Positions 29,101 through 38,103 are shown, counted from the stretch's first letter. The stretch: 64,000 nucleotides of DNA from Acetobacter ascendens (GCF_001766235.1 NZ_CP015164.1:1349501-1413500); one strand, 5' to 3'. Program-made: numbers and translations. The notes: generated from the sequence alone by a model not told the origin.

Positions 29101-30096
29101 TTACGCTGCGTTTAGCTTACGCTCTATACAGTCCCAGATTGCGCCTGCACCATTGATACCATCAAAACGTTCCAGCTCCTGAAGGCCAGTGGGAGACGTT
29201 ACGTTAATTTCTGTCAAATACTGGCCAATCACGTCTATTCCCACAAAAATCAGACCGTGTTCTTTCAGAAACGGGCCAATAGCTGTGCAAATTTCACGGT
29301 CATGCTCACTCAGCCCAATCTGTTTGGCCACACCGCCAACATGCATGTTTGACCGGTGATCTTCCCCCGATGGCACACGGTTGATTGCGCCTATGGGTTC
29401 CCCATCCACCAGAATAATACGCTTATCGCCAGCCGTTACGGCAGGTTCGTAGCGCTGAATCATCAACGGCTCGCGCGAACGCGCAAAATGCATTTCAAGC
29501 AAGGCATTCAGATTCTGGTCATCTTCACGGATACGGAAAACCCCGCTCCCGCCATTCCCGAAAAGTGGCTTCACAATAATATCGTGCCATTTTGCCCGGA
29601 AAGCCCGAATCTGTTCGATATCCCACGTCACCAAGGTTGGCGGCATTAAATTTGGAAAGTGAGTCACCAAAAGTTTTTCAGGGCTGTCACGCACCCAGCG
29701 CGGATCATTCACCACCAAAGCTTTGCCCGGACCAATACCATGCACGTGGTCCAGCATGTGCGTGGCTGTAATATATGCCATGTCAAAAGGTGGGTCCTGA
29801 CGCATCAGCACCACATCCATATCCCCCAATGACTGGCGCGTTGGCGCACCAAATGTGGCATGGTTTCCTTCTTCCCGCCGGACTGTTACAGGGCGCATCA
29901 AAGCCGTTACGCGGGTTTTGGAAGACTGCTCTGGTTCCACCGCTCCTTCACCCAATGCCAGCGAATTCACCTCGTACACATACAGGGCGTGCCCGCGTTT
30001 CTGAGCTTCCAGCATAAGCGCAAAGGTTGAATCCCCATGGATATTAACGTGCTCCAGAGGGTCCATCTGAACCGCAACCTGTAAGGATGATGCCAT
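29101..30096 (-). CDS. gshB: Glutathione synthetase
   Basis: 331 residues of the ATP-grasp glutathione synthetase, which joins gamma-glutamylcysteine and glycine. Blocks seen include VAVQMDPLEHVNIHGDSTF at the N-terminus, VLMRQDPPFDMAYITATH, the ATP-grasp loop KPLFGNGGSGVFRI and the C-terminal GIDVIGQYLTEINVTSPTG. A conserved alphaproteobacterial stand-alone gene. Glutathione is also the likely partner of the Atm1-type exporter elsewhere in the window (inference). Confidence 0.96.
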   Translation of the reverse strand: MASSLQVAVQMDPLEHVNIHGDSTFALMLEAQKRGHALYVYEVNSLALGEGAVEPEQSSKTRVTALMRPVTVRREEGNHATFGAPTRQSLGDMDVVLMRQDPPFDMAYITATHMLDHVHGIGPGKALVVNDPRWVRDSPEKLLVTHFPNLMPPTLVTWDIEQIRAFRAKWHDIIVKPLFGNGGSGVFRIREDDQNLNALLEMHFARSREPLMIQRYEPAVTAGDKRIILVDGEPIGAINRVPSGEDHRSNMHVGGVAKQIGLSEHDREICTAIGPFLKEHGLIFVGIDVIGQYLTEINVTSPTGLQELERFDGINGAGAIWDCIERKLNAA

Positions 30097-30195
30097 TGAG
30101 GTATGTTTCCTGTTATTCTTGGCTATATAAACTGTAGCCAGAGTATCCTGCCTTGCCTGCCCGGTGCAAACAACACTGGGCCATAGCCATCTGAC

Positions 30196-31731
30196 TTAAC
30201 GTTTATTGGCAGGCAATATTGCAGTATCTTCCCGCATCTCCGCGTTCCCCAAGCAGCGCAATCTTATATGATAAACCGCGTAACTATCGGCCACGGCGCT
30301 ATGGCGACTGCGTGAAATATCTGGATATTGAGCAAGAATATCAAAAAGCGTAGAGTCAGGTTGATCATGCCGCCTGCGGCTACGCAACAAATAGCCCTCT
30401 GCTCCACACGTAGAGTGCGGAAACGCAAAAAACTGCCATCTCGGTTCAACCGCCAGCACTTTGCGATTCTGGACATAAAAAGAAAGCTCACCTGCAAGCC
30501 CGTATTCATCTGCAATCAGCAAAGTGTCTGGCGGAATCTGCTTTTCTACGCTCTCCACAAATTCGGGCCAGCCGCCCATTTGCCGCAACGTCATGTCAAA
30601 ATGGGGCGAAAGATGTACGGGGGCCCACAAAGCCTGCCCGACCACCACAATAAACATGGCTACACCAAGCGCGCAGGCTGCTTTCCACCACCGATACGGT
30701 ACACACACCACAGATAAGGCAAGTGCTGGATACAACACAACAGGCCAGTTTGCCTGCACGCGCGCACCTATAGCGTGCTGCACAAAAACAGCCACAGGCA
30801 GCAAAATCATACACAGCAATAGCTGGGCGAATTGATCCCGCAGCCTAAGCAAATATTTTACGGCTACCACGAACAGTACAAAGATAAGCGGAGATGCCAA
30901 ACCAATCTGGCCGCCCAGCAATTCCCCCATAAAGGTGAACATACGGGCGGGCTGCCAATCCCCTGCCCTGCCACCTTGTTTGAGAAAGCTGACCCAGTGA
31001 TGCGTTGCATTCCACTCCACCACAGGGACCATGCATATCACCGCCACCATAGCACCAAGCCAAGGCCACGGCGTGCGTAACCATTGCCTTCCTGCGCGCG
31101 TTGCCAGCAACCACATACCTAAACCAGCTACAGGTAAAAGCGCCGTATATTTGCTATCAAACCCCAGTCCGGCAGAAAGCCCCACCAGCAACCAAAATGC
31201 TGGATGCTTGCCAGAAAGCAGGTTGCTCACGCTCCACAACAGCAGAGCCATAAAAAACACCAGCGGGGTATCTGGTGTCATGATCAGTGTGCCCAGCCCC
31301 ACGGCTAATGTGCTGTTTAATACAATGCCGGGTTTAAGAGCCGTTACGAACCCGCTGCTGGCACTTTCTGCAAACAGTTTCTGAGATTGCAGCCATTGCT
31401 GTGCAGTTTGCACCAATAAAACCGTGCCGATAGCCGCAGAAACTGGCCCCATAAAACGCAGGCCTTCTGCGGTATCACCCGCAAAAAACATGCCGATGCG
31501 CATCCACAGCGTCACCATGGGTGGGTGATCAAGATACCCCGCTGCCGGAGCCAATGCCCAGAGACGGTAATAGGCTTCATCAGGCGAAAGCGGAATCCAT
31601 GCAGCCAGAATGAGCCGAAGTAATGTGAGTAGCCCCAGCGCTATCAGGCACATCCATACACCACGTATGTGGTTTGCTGTTTTTGCGATCACGAGCGCCA
31701 GACAACGGTTGAAGACATGGCGTAATTCCAC
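30196..31731 (-). CDS. GT39/GT83-type membrane glycosyltransferase (ArnT/PMT-like)
   Basis: A polytopic protein whose first periplasmic loop has the family motif PLSPDEAYYRLWA and GYLDHPPMV, with the acidic residues used by dolichyl/undecaprenyl-phosphate-sugar transferases. About ten membrane segments follow and the soluble tail ends the protein. It probably transfers a sugar from a lipid-phosphate donor to an envelope acceptor. The upstream GT2/GtrA protein would make and flip that donor. The long start (GTG 31731) overlaps the upstream gene by 43 bases; ATG 31653 is a plausible alternative. Confidence 0.85.
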   Translation of the reverse strand: MELRHVFNRCLALVIAKTANHIRGVWMCLIALGLLTLLRLILAAWIPLSPDEAYYRLWALAPAAGYLDHPPMVTLWMRIGMFFAGDTAEGLRFMGPVSAAIGTVLLVQTAQQWLQSQKLFAESASSGFVTALKPGIVLNSTLAVGLGTLIMTPDTPLVFFMALLLWSVSNLLSGKHPAFWLLVGLSAGLGFDSKYTALLPVAGLGMWLLATRAGRQWLRTPWPWLGAMVAVICMVPVVEWNATHHWVSFLKQGGRAGDWQPARMFTFMGELLGGQIGLASPLIFVLFVVAVKYLLRLRDQFAQLLLCMILLPVAVFVQHAIGARVQANWPVVLYPALALSVVCVPYRWWKAACALGVAMFIVVVGQALWAPVHLSPHFDMTLRQMGGWPEFVESVEKQIPPDTLLIADEYGLAGELSFYVQNRKVLAVEPRWQFFAFPHSTCGAEGYLLRSRRRHDQPDSTLFDILAQYPDISRSRHSAVADSYAVYHIRLRCLGNAEMREDTAILPANKR

Positions 31732-32810
31732 ACCACAGCAAGAATGGCACCTGCCAGACTTGCCTCATTAAGCATATGATTCTGGCCGTAAATCATGCGG
31801 GCAATGCCCACATCCGCCAAGGCGCCAACCGAACACACCAACATAAAGAGAACAAGCCCACGCATACATGCCCAACCGCGCAAGCGCCTGTCACGATACG
31901 TGAAATTGTTATCCAGAAAGAAATTCAGAATCATAGCGGCAACAGTGCCAATGGCCTGCGCCATAGCAAAGTGCGCCCCCACAAGCCGGGCGCACTGCAT
32001 AACGGCAAGATTTGTGCCAACACCTGCCAGCCCGACCATACAAAAGGCAACAAACCGCAAAGGCACCCAGCCTTTGGCAAACTTGTCCAAAAGGAGTGCG
32101 GCAAACTGGAGCATAACCAACGCATCCAGCTTGCTTTCCCCCGCCACACGCGGGCGAAACCCGCAGGGCACCTCCTGCACGCGCAAAGGCTTGGCTGCAG
32201 AAAGCAACAAATCCAGTAAGATTTTAAAACCTGTACCAGATAAACGCGGCGCAATGGCAGCGAATGTTTCTTGCCTTAACGCAAAAAAACCACTCATCGG
32301 ATCTGTCAGTTTTACTGGCAAGACGCGTTGTGCAAGCCAGATACCACCATCAGATAACGCATGCCGCCATGCATTGGCCAAACCGGCATTATTGCCACCC
32401 TCTACATGCCGACTCCCGACTGCAACATCACATGTATTGTTCAGAACAGCATCTATCAGTGCGCCAAGGCGTGATTCGTCATGCTGGAGATCTCCATCCA
32501 TCACCGCCACAACCTGCGCGGATGAAGATAACGCACCTTCTATAACAGCGGATGAAAGGCCCCGGCGTCCTATACGGCAAATGCCACGCACACGAGCATT
32601 ATTCCGTGCCAGATCTCTCACTCGCTGGCTGGTATGATCGGGCGAATTATCATCTACAAAGATAACTTCCCACTGCCTGCCCGCCAGCGCCTGCTCCAGA
32701 GCTTTTACAAGAGGCGCCACATTGGCCGATTCGTTATAGCATGGTACAACCACGCTAATATCCGGCCCCCTCGTAACGGTTTCAGTCGAAACCGTTTGAT
32801 GGTCTGTCAC
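31689..32810 (-). CDS. GT2 polyprenyl-phosphate glycosyltransferase fused to GtrA domain
   Basis: The N-terminal 240 residues are a dolichol-phosphate-mannose synthase-like GT2 domain: VVVPCYNESANV, VIFVDDNSPD and the acidic motif VMDGDLQHD. The C-terminal part is a four-helix GtrA-like membrane domain (FVAFCMVGLAGVGTNLAVMQ, FFLDNNFTYRDRRLRGW) proposed to help flip the lipid-linked sugar. The start is a GTG at 32810 that overlaps the TGA of the upstream Lrp gene, indicating translational coupling. It forms a three-gene unit with the GT39-type transferase. Confidence 0.9.
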   Translation of the reverse strand: MTDHQTVSTETVTRGPDISVVVPCYNESANVAPLVKALEQALAGRQWEVIFVDDNSPDHTSQRVRDLARNNARVRGICRIGRRGLSSAVIEGALSSSAQVVAVMDGDLQHDESRLGALIDAVLNNTCDVAVGSRHVEGGNNAGLANAWRHALSDGGIWLAQRVLPVKLTDPMSGFFALRQETFAAIAPRLSGTGFKILLDLLLSAAKPLRVQEVPCGFRPRVAGESKLDALVMLQFAALLLDKFAKGWVPLRFVAFCMVGLAGVGTNLAVMQCARLVGAHFAMAQAIGTVAAMILNFFLDNNFTYRDRRLRGWACMRGLVLFMLVCSVGALADVGIARMIYGQNHMLNEASLAGAILAVVWNYAMSSTVVWRS

Positions 32811-33322
32811 GGGGCCTGCCCTTCCTCCTCAACCTGCACAGGCACGCCCCAACGCTCCAGACTTGTCCGGATGGTTTGCAGGGTTTGCACACGTATGACG
32901 TGCTGTGCCTCTGTTAGTTGGCGGGTCAGTTGATTTTCATGCGCGGCATCACGCGCAATCAAACGGACAAGAAAGTCTCCACCACCGCGAATCATGTGGC
33001 ATTCGCGTACTTCTGGCCATTGAGCCAATTGTTGCTCAAAACTGCACAGAATGGCCTCTTTCTGGCTTTCCAGACCAATCAACGCAAAAAAGGTAATGGG
33101 CCACCCCAAAGCGGCAGCGTTGGGTTCTGCATGATAGCCGCGGATGATGCGTTCTTCTTCCAAACGCCGAACACGACGCAAGCACGGAGGAGCGGAAATA
33201 CCGACACGGCGGGCCAGCTCCACATTGGTCATGCGGCCATCGTTCTGAAGCTCTGCCACAATGCGAAGATCAACTGCGTCCAGATCTGTCACGTTTCCTG
33301 ATCCATCCTGCACAAGAGGCAT
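32807..33322 (-). CDS. Lrp/AsnC family transcriptional regulator
   Basis: N-terminal helix-turn-helix (VDLRIVAELQNDGRMTNVEL, ARRVGISAPPCLRRVRRLEE) and C-terminal RAM/AsnC effector domain with the GGGDFLVRL strand. Such regulators sense amino acids and form octamers. The frame is open to 33379; ATG 33322 (MPLVQDGS) was chosen because Lrp proteins begin close to the DxxD helix. It heads the operon with the two glycosyltransferases, unusual company for this family, and is divergent from trxB. Confidence 0.88.
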   Translation of the reverse strand: MPLVQDGSGNVTDLDAVDLRIVAELQNDGRMTNVELARRVGISAPPCLRRVRRLEEERIIRGYHAEPNAAALGWPITFFALIGLESQKEAILCSFEQQLAQWPEVRECHMIRGGGDFLVRLIARDAAHENQLTRQLTEAQHVIRVQTLQTIRTSLERWGVPVQVEEEGQAP

Positions 33323-33503
33323 GCACCCCAATTCAACTCGCGCGAGTATATGCCATGCACCACATCCGGCGGCAAACACCTAAAAGATGCACGCCCTTGC
33401 CCAAAACCCATGTGGCAGCCATATGCTTCCAACAGTTACGTACAGGCTGCCTTCACAACAGCGGCCTATATGCTTGATTTCCATATGCGGGAGCGCTGCC
33501 AAT

Positions 33504-34451
33504 ATGGCTGAAACCATTACAACTGATCTGCTCGTTATTGGCGCAGGACCGGCCGGGTATACTGCTGCTATCTATGCGGCACGCGCCAACCTTTCTCCTG
33601 TTCTGGTTGCCGGGCTGCAACCAGGTGGCCAGCTCACCATTACCACAGAAGTTGAAAACTACCCCGGTTTTGCCACAGCCATACAAGGCCCTTGGCTGAT
33701 GGAACAAATGGCTGAACAGGCACAGAATGTGGGCACACGCATTGAATACGACATTATTACATCTGTTGATTTCAAAGCAGGATCACCATTCCGTCTGACA
33801 GGTGATTCGGGCACCATTTACAAAGCTCGTTCAGTTATTGTTGCTACAGGTGCACAGGCCCGCTGGCTGGGCCTGCCAAGTGAAAAACGCTTACAAGGTG
33901 CTGGTGTTTCTGCTTGCGCCACATGTGATGGCTTTTTCTACCGCGGGAAAAATGTAGTGGTTGTAGGTGGTGGCAATACTGCTGTTGAAGAAGCCCTGTA
34001 TCTCACCCACCATGCCGCGCATGTTACTTTGGTGCACCGACGCGATAGCTTGCGGTCTGAAAAGATTTTGCAAGACAGACTTTTTGCCAACCCCAAGGTT
34101 TCCGTTATCTGGAACAGTGTTGTGGAAGATATTCTGGCCGATGGCACACCAGAAACAGTGTGCGGTGTACGGCTGAAAAATACGCAGGATGAGAGCGAAC
34201 AGACCATTCCAACCGATGGTGTGTTTATTGCAATCGGCCACGCCCCCAATACAGGCATCTTTCGCGATCAGCTTACACTAGATGCTGAAGGGTATATTGA
34301 AACCACACCCGGCACCACGCGCACTTCTGTACCCGGAGTCTTTGCCGCGGGGGATGTGCAAGACAAAACATATCGCCAAGCCGTAACAGCCGCAGGAACT
34401 GGCTGCATGGCAGCGTTGGATGCAGAACGTTATCTTGCTGGTTTATCCTGA
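33504..34451 (+). CDS. trxB: Thioredoxin-disulfide reductase
   Basis: A flavoprotein that reduces thioredoxin with NADPH. Seen: FAD-binding GAGPAGYTAAIYAARA, the redox centre CATCDG, NADPH-binding GGGNTAVEEALYLT and the C-terminal FAAGDVQDKTYRQAVTAAG. The frame opens at 33387, but the family N-terminus MAETITTDLLVIGAGPAG begins at ATG 33504. The length of 315 residues is standard. Confidence 0.96.
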   Translation: MAETITTDLLVIGAGPAGYTAAIYAARANLSPVLVAGLQPGGQLTITTEVENYPGFATAIQGPWLMEQMAEQAQNVGTRIEYDIITSVDFKAGSPFRLTGDSGTIYKARSVIVATGAQARWLGLPSEKRLQGAGVSACATCDGFFYRGKNVVVVGGGNTAVEEALYLTHHAAHVTLVHRRDSLRSEKILQDRLFANPKVSVIWNSVVEDILADGTPETVCGVRLKNTQDESEQTIPTDGVFIAIGHAPNTGIFRDQLTLDAEGYIETTPGTTRTSVPGVFAAGDVQDKTYRQAVTAAGTGCMAALDAERYLAGLS

Positions 34452-34567
34452 TAACTTAACAGAAAACGGCTTCATCCCTTGACCAAGGGGGCCAATTCCT
34501 GCACGTAATACACCGCATAAAACACGGCTGTGTTTTTGTAACTTCATTCAATTTGCAGGAGGCATGC

Positions 34568-35449
34568 GTGGACTGGGACAAACTCCGGGTTTTCCATGCA
34601 GTGGCAGAAGCCGGTTCCTTTACCCACGCGGGGGATGTGCTCAACCTTAGCCAATCTGCCGTATCACGGCAGATTTCCGCGCTGGAAGACGTCCTTCAGG
34701 TTCCTCTCTTTCATCGGCACGCCCGCGGCCTGATCCTGACGGAACAGGGTGAAACACTTCATAAAACCGTGCGCGAAGTCTTTTCCAAACTGGAAATGAC
34801 ACAAACGCTGCTGACAGAAAGTAAGGAAAAGGCAGCCGGGCGGCTGCGCGTAACCACAACCACCGGCTTTGGTAACTGTTGGCTTATGCCGCGGCTTCAT
34901 CGCTTTATGGCAGATAATCCCGAAATAGATATTTGCCTGATTCTGGAAGATAATGATCTTGATTTAGGCATGCGGGAGGCTGACGTAGCGGTGCGTATGC
35001 ATGCACCCAGACAGCCAGACCTAATCCAACGCCATCTGGCGGATTTTAGCCTGCCAATTTTTGCTGCCCCTCTCTACATTGAGAAATACGGCATGCCGAA
35101 ATCTCTGGAGGAAATCAAAGAACACCAGTTGGTGCTATTTGGTGAACATCATCCCCCAGTTGCGCATGTTAACTGGCTAGCGCAAGCCTGCCGCACCGAT
35201 GACAGCACGCAGACTGCTCGGCTAGAAGTTAACAGCATGGCTGCTGTGGCCTCTGCTATTGCTGCAGGCTTGGGTATTGGGTCTATCCCAACTTACGCAG
35301 CAAAAGAATTTCCGGATCTGGTTCAGATCCTGCCGGAAATTACGACACCAACAGTAGATGCTTATTTTGTTTACCCGGAAGAGCTGCGCAGCTCTAAACG
35401 CGTTGCTGTTTTCCGTGATTTTCTTATGAGTGAATTAGGTATTCGGTAA
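34568..35449 (+). CDS. LysR family transcriptional regulator
   Basis: N-terminal winged helix (WDKLRVFHAVAEAGSFTHAG, LNLSQSAVSRQISALE) and a periplasmic-binding-protein-like effector domain to the C-terminus. The start is set at GTG 34568 because AGGAGG at 34557-34562 precedes it at a suitable distance. It lies downstream of trxB on the same strand with 116 bases between and ends in an intrinsic terminator. No target can be read from the context. Confidence 0.9.
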   Translation: MDWDKLRVFHAVAEAGSFTHAGDVLNLSQSAVSRQISALEDVLQVPLFHRHARGLILTEQGETLHKTVREVFSKLEMTQTLLTESKEKAAGRLRVTTTTGFGNCWLMPRLHRFMADNPEIDICLILEDNDLDLGMREADVAVRMHAPRQPDLIQRHLADFSLPIFAAPLYIEKYGMPKSLEEIKEHQLVLFGEHHPPVAHVNWLAQACRTDDSTQTARLEVNSMAAVASAIAAGLGIGSIPTYAAKEFPDLVQILPEITTPTVDAYFVYPEELRSSKRVAVFRDFLMSELGIR

Positions 35450-35479
35450 ACATCATCGCATTACCAAATATCACACAAT

Positions 35480-35520
35480 AAAAAAGCCTGCCCTTATTCT
35501 CTGGGGCGGGCTTTTTTGTT
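35480..35520 (+). terminator. Intrinsic terminator after LysR gene
   Basis: AGCCTGCCC and GGGCGGGCT form a stem with one G-T pair and are followed by TTTTTT. An A-run on the other side makes it usable in both directions. Confidence 0.85.
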
Positions 35521-35950
35521 TTTATGTGCTAAAATCTTTATCAATAGAAATATTCTAACGGCTTTAACGCTCAGTTTTTCCTGATAGATATATGTAATGT
35601 TTGTTATATTTATCTATTATCGCAACATTTTACTTTGATATTATGTAAAAACCAAACATTTCAGAAAATCATAGCACTGCATATTTCTTGCAACCTTAAG
35701 TGATGTTTCTGCGTTTACATAAAACGAGCGCACACCCTCAAGCAGAACAATAAACCCGAACGCACGATTACAGAGCCCCCAAATATTACCGTTTGTTTAT
35801 TATTTGAAATGAGCAAAACTTCCTGCATTGCTTCCAATAATGTTCTTTTGTGGACAATTATGCGCTGAAATTGTGACTTCACCATTCACAAACTACAGTT
35901 AAAGGAGTATGGAGTGCAGATATTCACACCAAATTCCTATTGGATTTATC
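35521..35950 (+). promoter_or_regulatory. AT-rich upstream region of mucR
   Basis: This 430-base stretch has no convincing gene. It is clearly richer in A+T than its surroundings, with many TA steps (for example GATAGATATATGTAATG and GTTATATTTATCTATTAT near 35583-35620). MucR/Ros proteins are known to bind AT-rich, TpA-containing sites and to repress their own genes, so autoregulation here is likely but inferred. AAAGGAG at 35901-35907 lies too close to the ATG at 35909 to serve it. Confidence 0.4.
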
Positions 35951-36415
35951 ATGAGTGAGAACCAGGACTACTCTCCCCTTCTTGATCTGGTATCAGAGAT
36001 CGTTTCCGCACACGTCTCTAACAACCAGACAGACCCTGCACTTATCCCGGGCATGATCCATGATATTTATCAGGCACTAAAAACTGCTGAACATCCGCAG
36101 AATGAGCCGGAAAAACTTCAGCCAGCAGTGCCGGTAAAGCGTTCTGTATTTCCAGATTACATCATCTGTCTGGAAGACGGGAAAAAGCTGAAAATGCTGA
36201 AGCGCCACCTGCAGAGCGCTTATGGCATGACGCCTGAACAGTACCGTGAACGTTGGGGCCTGCCCGCAGACTACCCGATGGTAGCGCCTAACTATGCAGA
36301 ACGTCGTTCCACTCTTGCGCGTGAAATTGGCCTTGGCCGTAAAATTCATGCCGCTGGGGATGAAGAAGAACAGGGTGGCCGTGGCCGCCGTAGCAAGAAA
36401 TCTCCTGCAGCATAA
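35951..36415 (+). CDS. mucR: MucR/Ros family zinc-finger transcriptional regulator
   Basis: 155 residues from ATG 35951, where the family N-terminus MSENQDYSPLLDLVSEIVSA begins (the frame also has an ATG at 35909). The DNA-binding region reads IICLEDGKKLKMLKRHLQSA then YGMTPEQYRERWGLP. The second cysteine of the usual C2H2 finger is aspartate, as in several alphaproteobacterial MucR proteins. MucR proteins act as global H-NS-like silencers of surface polysaccharide and motility genes. The C-terminal tail is basic (GRGRRSKKS). Confidence 0.93.
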   Translation: MSENQDYSPLLDLVSEIVSAHVSNNQTDPALIPGMIHDIYQALKTAEHPQNEPEKLQPAVPVKRSVFPDYIICLEDGKKLKMLKRHLQSAYGMTPEQYRERWGLPADYPMVAPNYAERRSTLAREIGLGRKIHAAGDEEEQGGRGRRSKKSPAA

Positions 36416-36437
36416 AATTTGTAGGAACTGATTGCTG

Positions 36438-36592
36438 AGAGCCCTTTTGGAAAAGGCCGATGACGCCGAAATAAGTATGGACGAGACCTCTACATTAACA
36501 CGAGAATGACGGAAATCCGTTATTTCCTGATGCTATATGTGCGCTCAGTGAGGCTGATTTGGCGTCAGATTACGATTTTCCAAAAGGGCTCT
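36438..36592. mobile_element. MITE-like inverted-repeat element
   Basis: A 155-base segment bounded by perfect 17-base inverted arms, AGAGCCCTTTTGGAAAA at 36438-36454 and its complement at 36576-36592. Inside are a second matched block (TGACGCC and GGCGTCA, then AAAT/ATTT) and a small hairpin (ACGGAAATCCGT). The flanks TGA and TAA could be a decayed TNA target duplication of an IS5-group element. It lies between the mucR stop codon and a terminator that looks like mucR's own. A structured non-coding RNA is the alternative. Confidence 0.5.
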
Positions 36593-36598
36593 AAAAAG

Positions 36599-36637
36599 GT
36601 CTGGCGGTATTTCTCTGGTTCATACCGTCAGACTTTT
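36599..36637 (+). terminator. Intrinsic terminator, probably of mucR
   Basis: GTCTGGCGGTAT and ATACCGTCAGAC pair (11 of 12) across a 10-base loop and are followed by TTTT. It is separated from mucR by the inverted-repeat element. Confidence 0.75.
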
Positions 36638-36664
36638 CTATCTTGACGTCTTCTTCATCATTAC

Positions 36665-36704
36665 GGAATGTTCTGAGTATAATTGGAATGTTCTGAGTAT
36701 AATT
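36665..36704 (+). repeat. Perfect 20-bp tandem duplication with -10 boxes before ihfB
   Basis: GGAATGTTCTGAGTATAATT occurs twice back to back. Each copy carries TATAAT, a consensus -10 box, at 36678-36683 and 36698-36703. The ihfB start codon is at 36740. No good -35 box is seen at 17 bases from either copy; TTGACG at 36643-36648 is too far away. A duplicated promoter core is the simplest reading. Confidence 0.75.
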
Positions 36705-36739
36705 ATTGTACACACAACAGCCGGGTGGGAGAGCTTAAG

Positions 36740-37054
36740 ATGACCAGATCCGAGCTGATTACAGCCCTGATGCAGAAAAATCCGCATCTTCAGCTGAAAG
36801 AAGCAACACGACTTGTAAATATTGTATTTGGCACCATTACTAGCAGCCTTGCGGAAGGCAGCCGCGTAGAATTACGTGGGTTTGGTGCATTTTCTGTAAA
36901 AGAGCGTGACCCACGCATTGGCCGCAACCCCAAAACAGGGGGGCAGGTTCAGGTTGGCAAAAAGCTCGTTCCCTTTTTTAAAACAGGCAAAGAACTCCAC
37001 CAGCGCCTGAACAAGCCTGTTACTGGCAACAAGCGCTCACGGTCATCAGTCTGA
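36740..37054 (+). CDS. ihfB: Integration host factor beta subunit
   Basis: A DNA-bending protein of the HU/IHF family. [20 protein letters not shown] starts it and the DNA-contacting arm is [20 protein letters not shown] with the PFFKTGKEL end. It pairs with IhfA, encoded at 43514-43834. The start at ATG 36740 has GGGAG upstream; the longer frame from 36683 lies in the promoter repeat and was rejected. It is convergent with the broken UdgX gene. Confidence 0.93.
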   Translation: MTRSELITALMQKNPHLQLKEATRLVNIVFGTITSSLAEGSRVELRGFGAFSVKERDPRIGRNPKTGGQVQVGKKLVPFFKTGKELHQRLNKPVTGNKRSRSSV

Positions 37055-37498
37055 CTGTTGCGTTATAAAGCTCTGCGCCAAGCGTAAGTCTTCTACAAAG
37101 CGTGCGTATTCACGCGCTTTCGCCTCTTCATTCGGCAGACGCAGTAAGTAGGATGGGTGAACCGTTACCAACCCGGAGCACTGCTCATCTAACTGGAAAA
37201 TGCGAGAGCGCTCGCGCGAAATAGTAACAGGCCGCTTGAGAAGACTCTGTGCTGCTGTAACACCCAGCATAACAATCAGTTTGGGGTGTACCAGCCTACG
37301 CTCTGCATCCAGCCAGATTCGGCAGGCATCAACAGACTCCTGATCTGGCTTCTGGTGCAGACGTCTGTTGTTTCTCCAAGTGAAGCGGAAGTGCTTTACA
37401 GCGTTTGTCACGTAAACGTGGAGGGTTCTAAAAACCCCCTGGTTTTGAGGTCTTCTGTATGATTCTATTTCTTCTGCGTTGATTGAGGGAATGGCGAT

Positions 37499-38068
37499 AT
37501 GAAGCAGTCTGGTTTCTTTGATGTTGAAGAGCGTCTTGCCCGGCTGAGTGGGCTTGGCGATCAGCTCGAAGCGTTTTCCCGGACTGTGGATTTTGAAGCG
37601 TTCCGTCCTGATCTGGACAAGGCCCTGGCGTATTCCGATGGAAGCAAGGGCGGACGACCGCCATTTGATCCTGTGCTGATGTTCAAGATCCTGGTGATCC
37701 AGACGCTCAACAATTTGTCTGATGAGCGGACAGAGTATCTGATCAACGACCGCCTGTCGTTCATGCGCTTTCTGGGATTGGGGCTGTCGGACCGCGTGCC
37801 GGATGCCAAAACGGTCTGGCTGTGTCAAAAGCGTTTGACACAGGCGGGTGCCATTGAAAGGCTGTTTGACCGATTTGACGCGACCCTGCGTAACGCCGGG
37901 TATTTGCCGATGTCAGGCCAGATCCTGGATGCCACGCTGGTAGCGGCTCCGAAGCAGCGAACACCAATGCAGAGAAAGCGGATCTGCGAGCGGGCCGTAT
38001 TCCTGAAGACTGGCAGGACAAACCCGCAAAGCTGTCGCACAAGGATCGTCATGCGCGCTGGACACTGA
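37499..38068 (+). CDS. IS5-family transposase, N-terminal frame
   Basis: The start MKQSGFFDVEERLARLSGLG is typical of IS5-group transposases, followed by the DUF772 region (SKGGRPPFDPVLMFKILVIQ, SDRVPDAKTVWLCQKRL). The first catalytic Asp lies in GQILDATLVAAPKQR. After the Arg codon at 37958-37960 the family sequence continues in the -1 frame (NTNAEKADLRAGRIPEDWQ), so the last 36 residues here are out of frame. It could be programmed -1 frameshifting or a one-base deletion. Confidence 0.85.
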   Translation: MKQSGFFDVEERLARLSGLGDQLEAFSRTVDFEAFRPDLDKALAYSDGSKGGRPPFDPVLMFKILVIQTLNNLSDERTEYLINDRLSFMRFLGLGLSDRVPDAKTVWLCQKRLTQAGAIERLFDRFDATLRNAGYLPMSGQILDATLVAAPKQRTPMQRKRICERAVFLKTGRTNPQSCRTRIVMRAGH

Positions 38069-38103
38069 AGTTCACGAAGGCGAAGCGGCAGGATGATGGA
38101 ACC

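Noticed and set aside
36438-36592. 6S RNA or other known ncRNA
   Set aside because: The length and paired ends are suggestive, but no 6S consensus is recognised and the arms look like transposon ends; kept as MITE-like.
37420-37828. Minus-strand open frame running from the UdgX tail into the IS
   Set aside because: Only 37046 to about 37419 is genuine UdgX sequence; the rest is antisense to the transposase.
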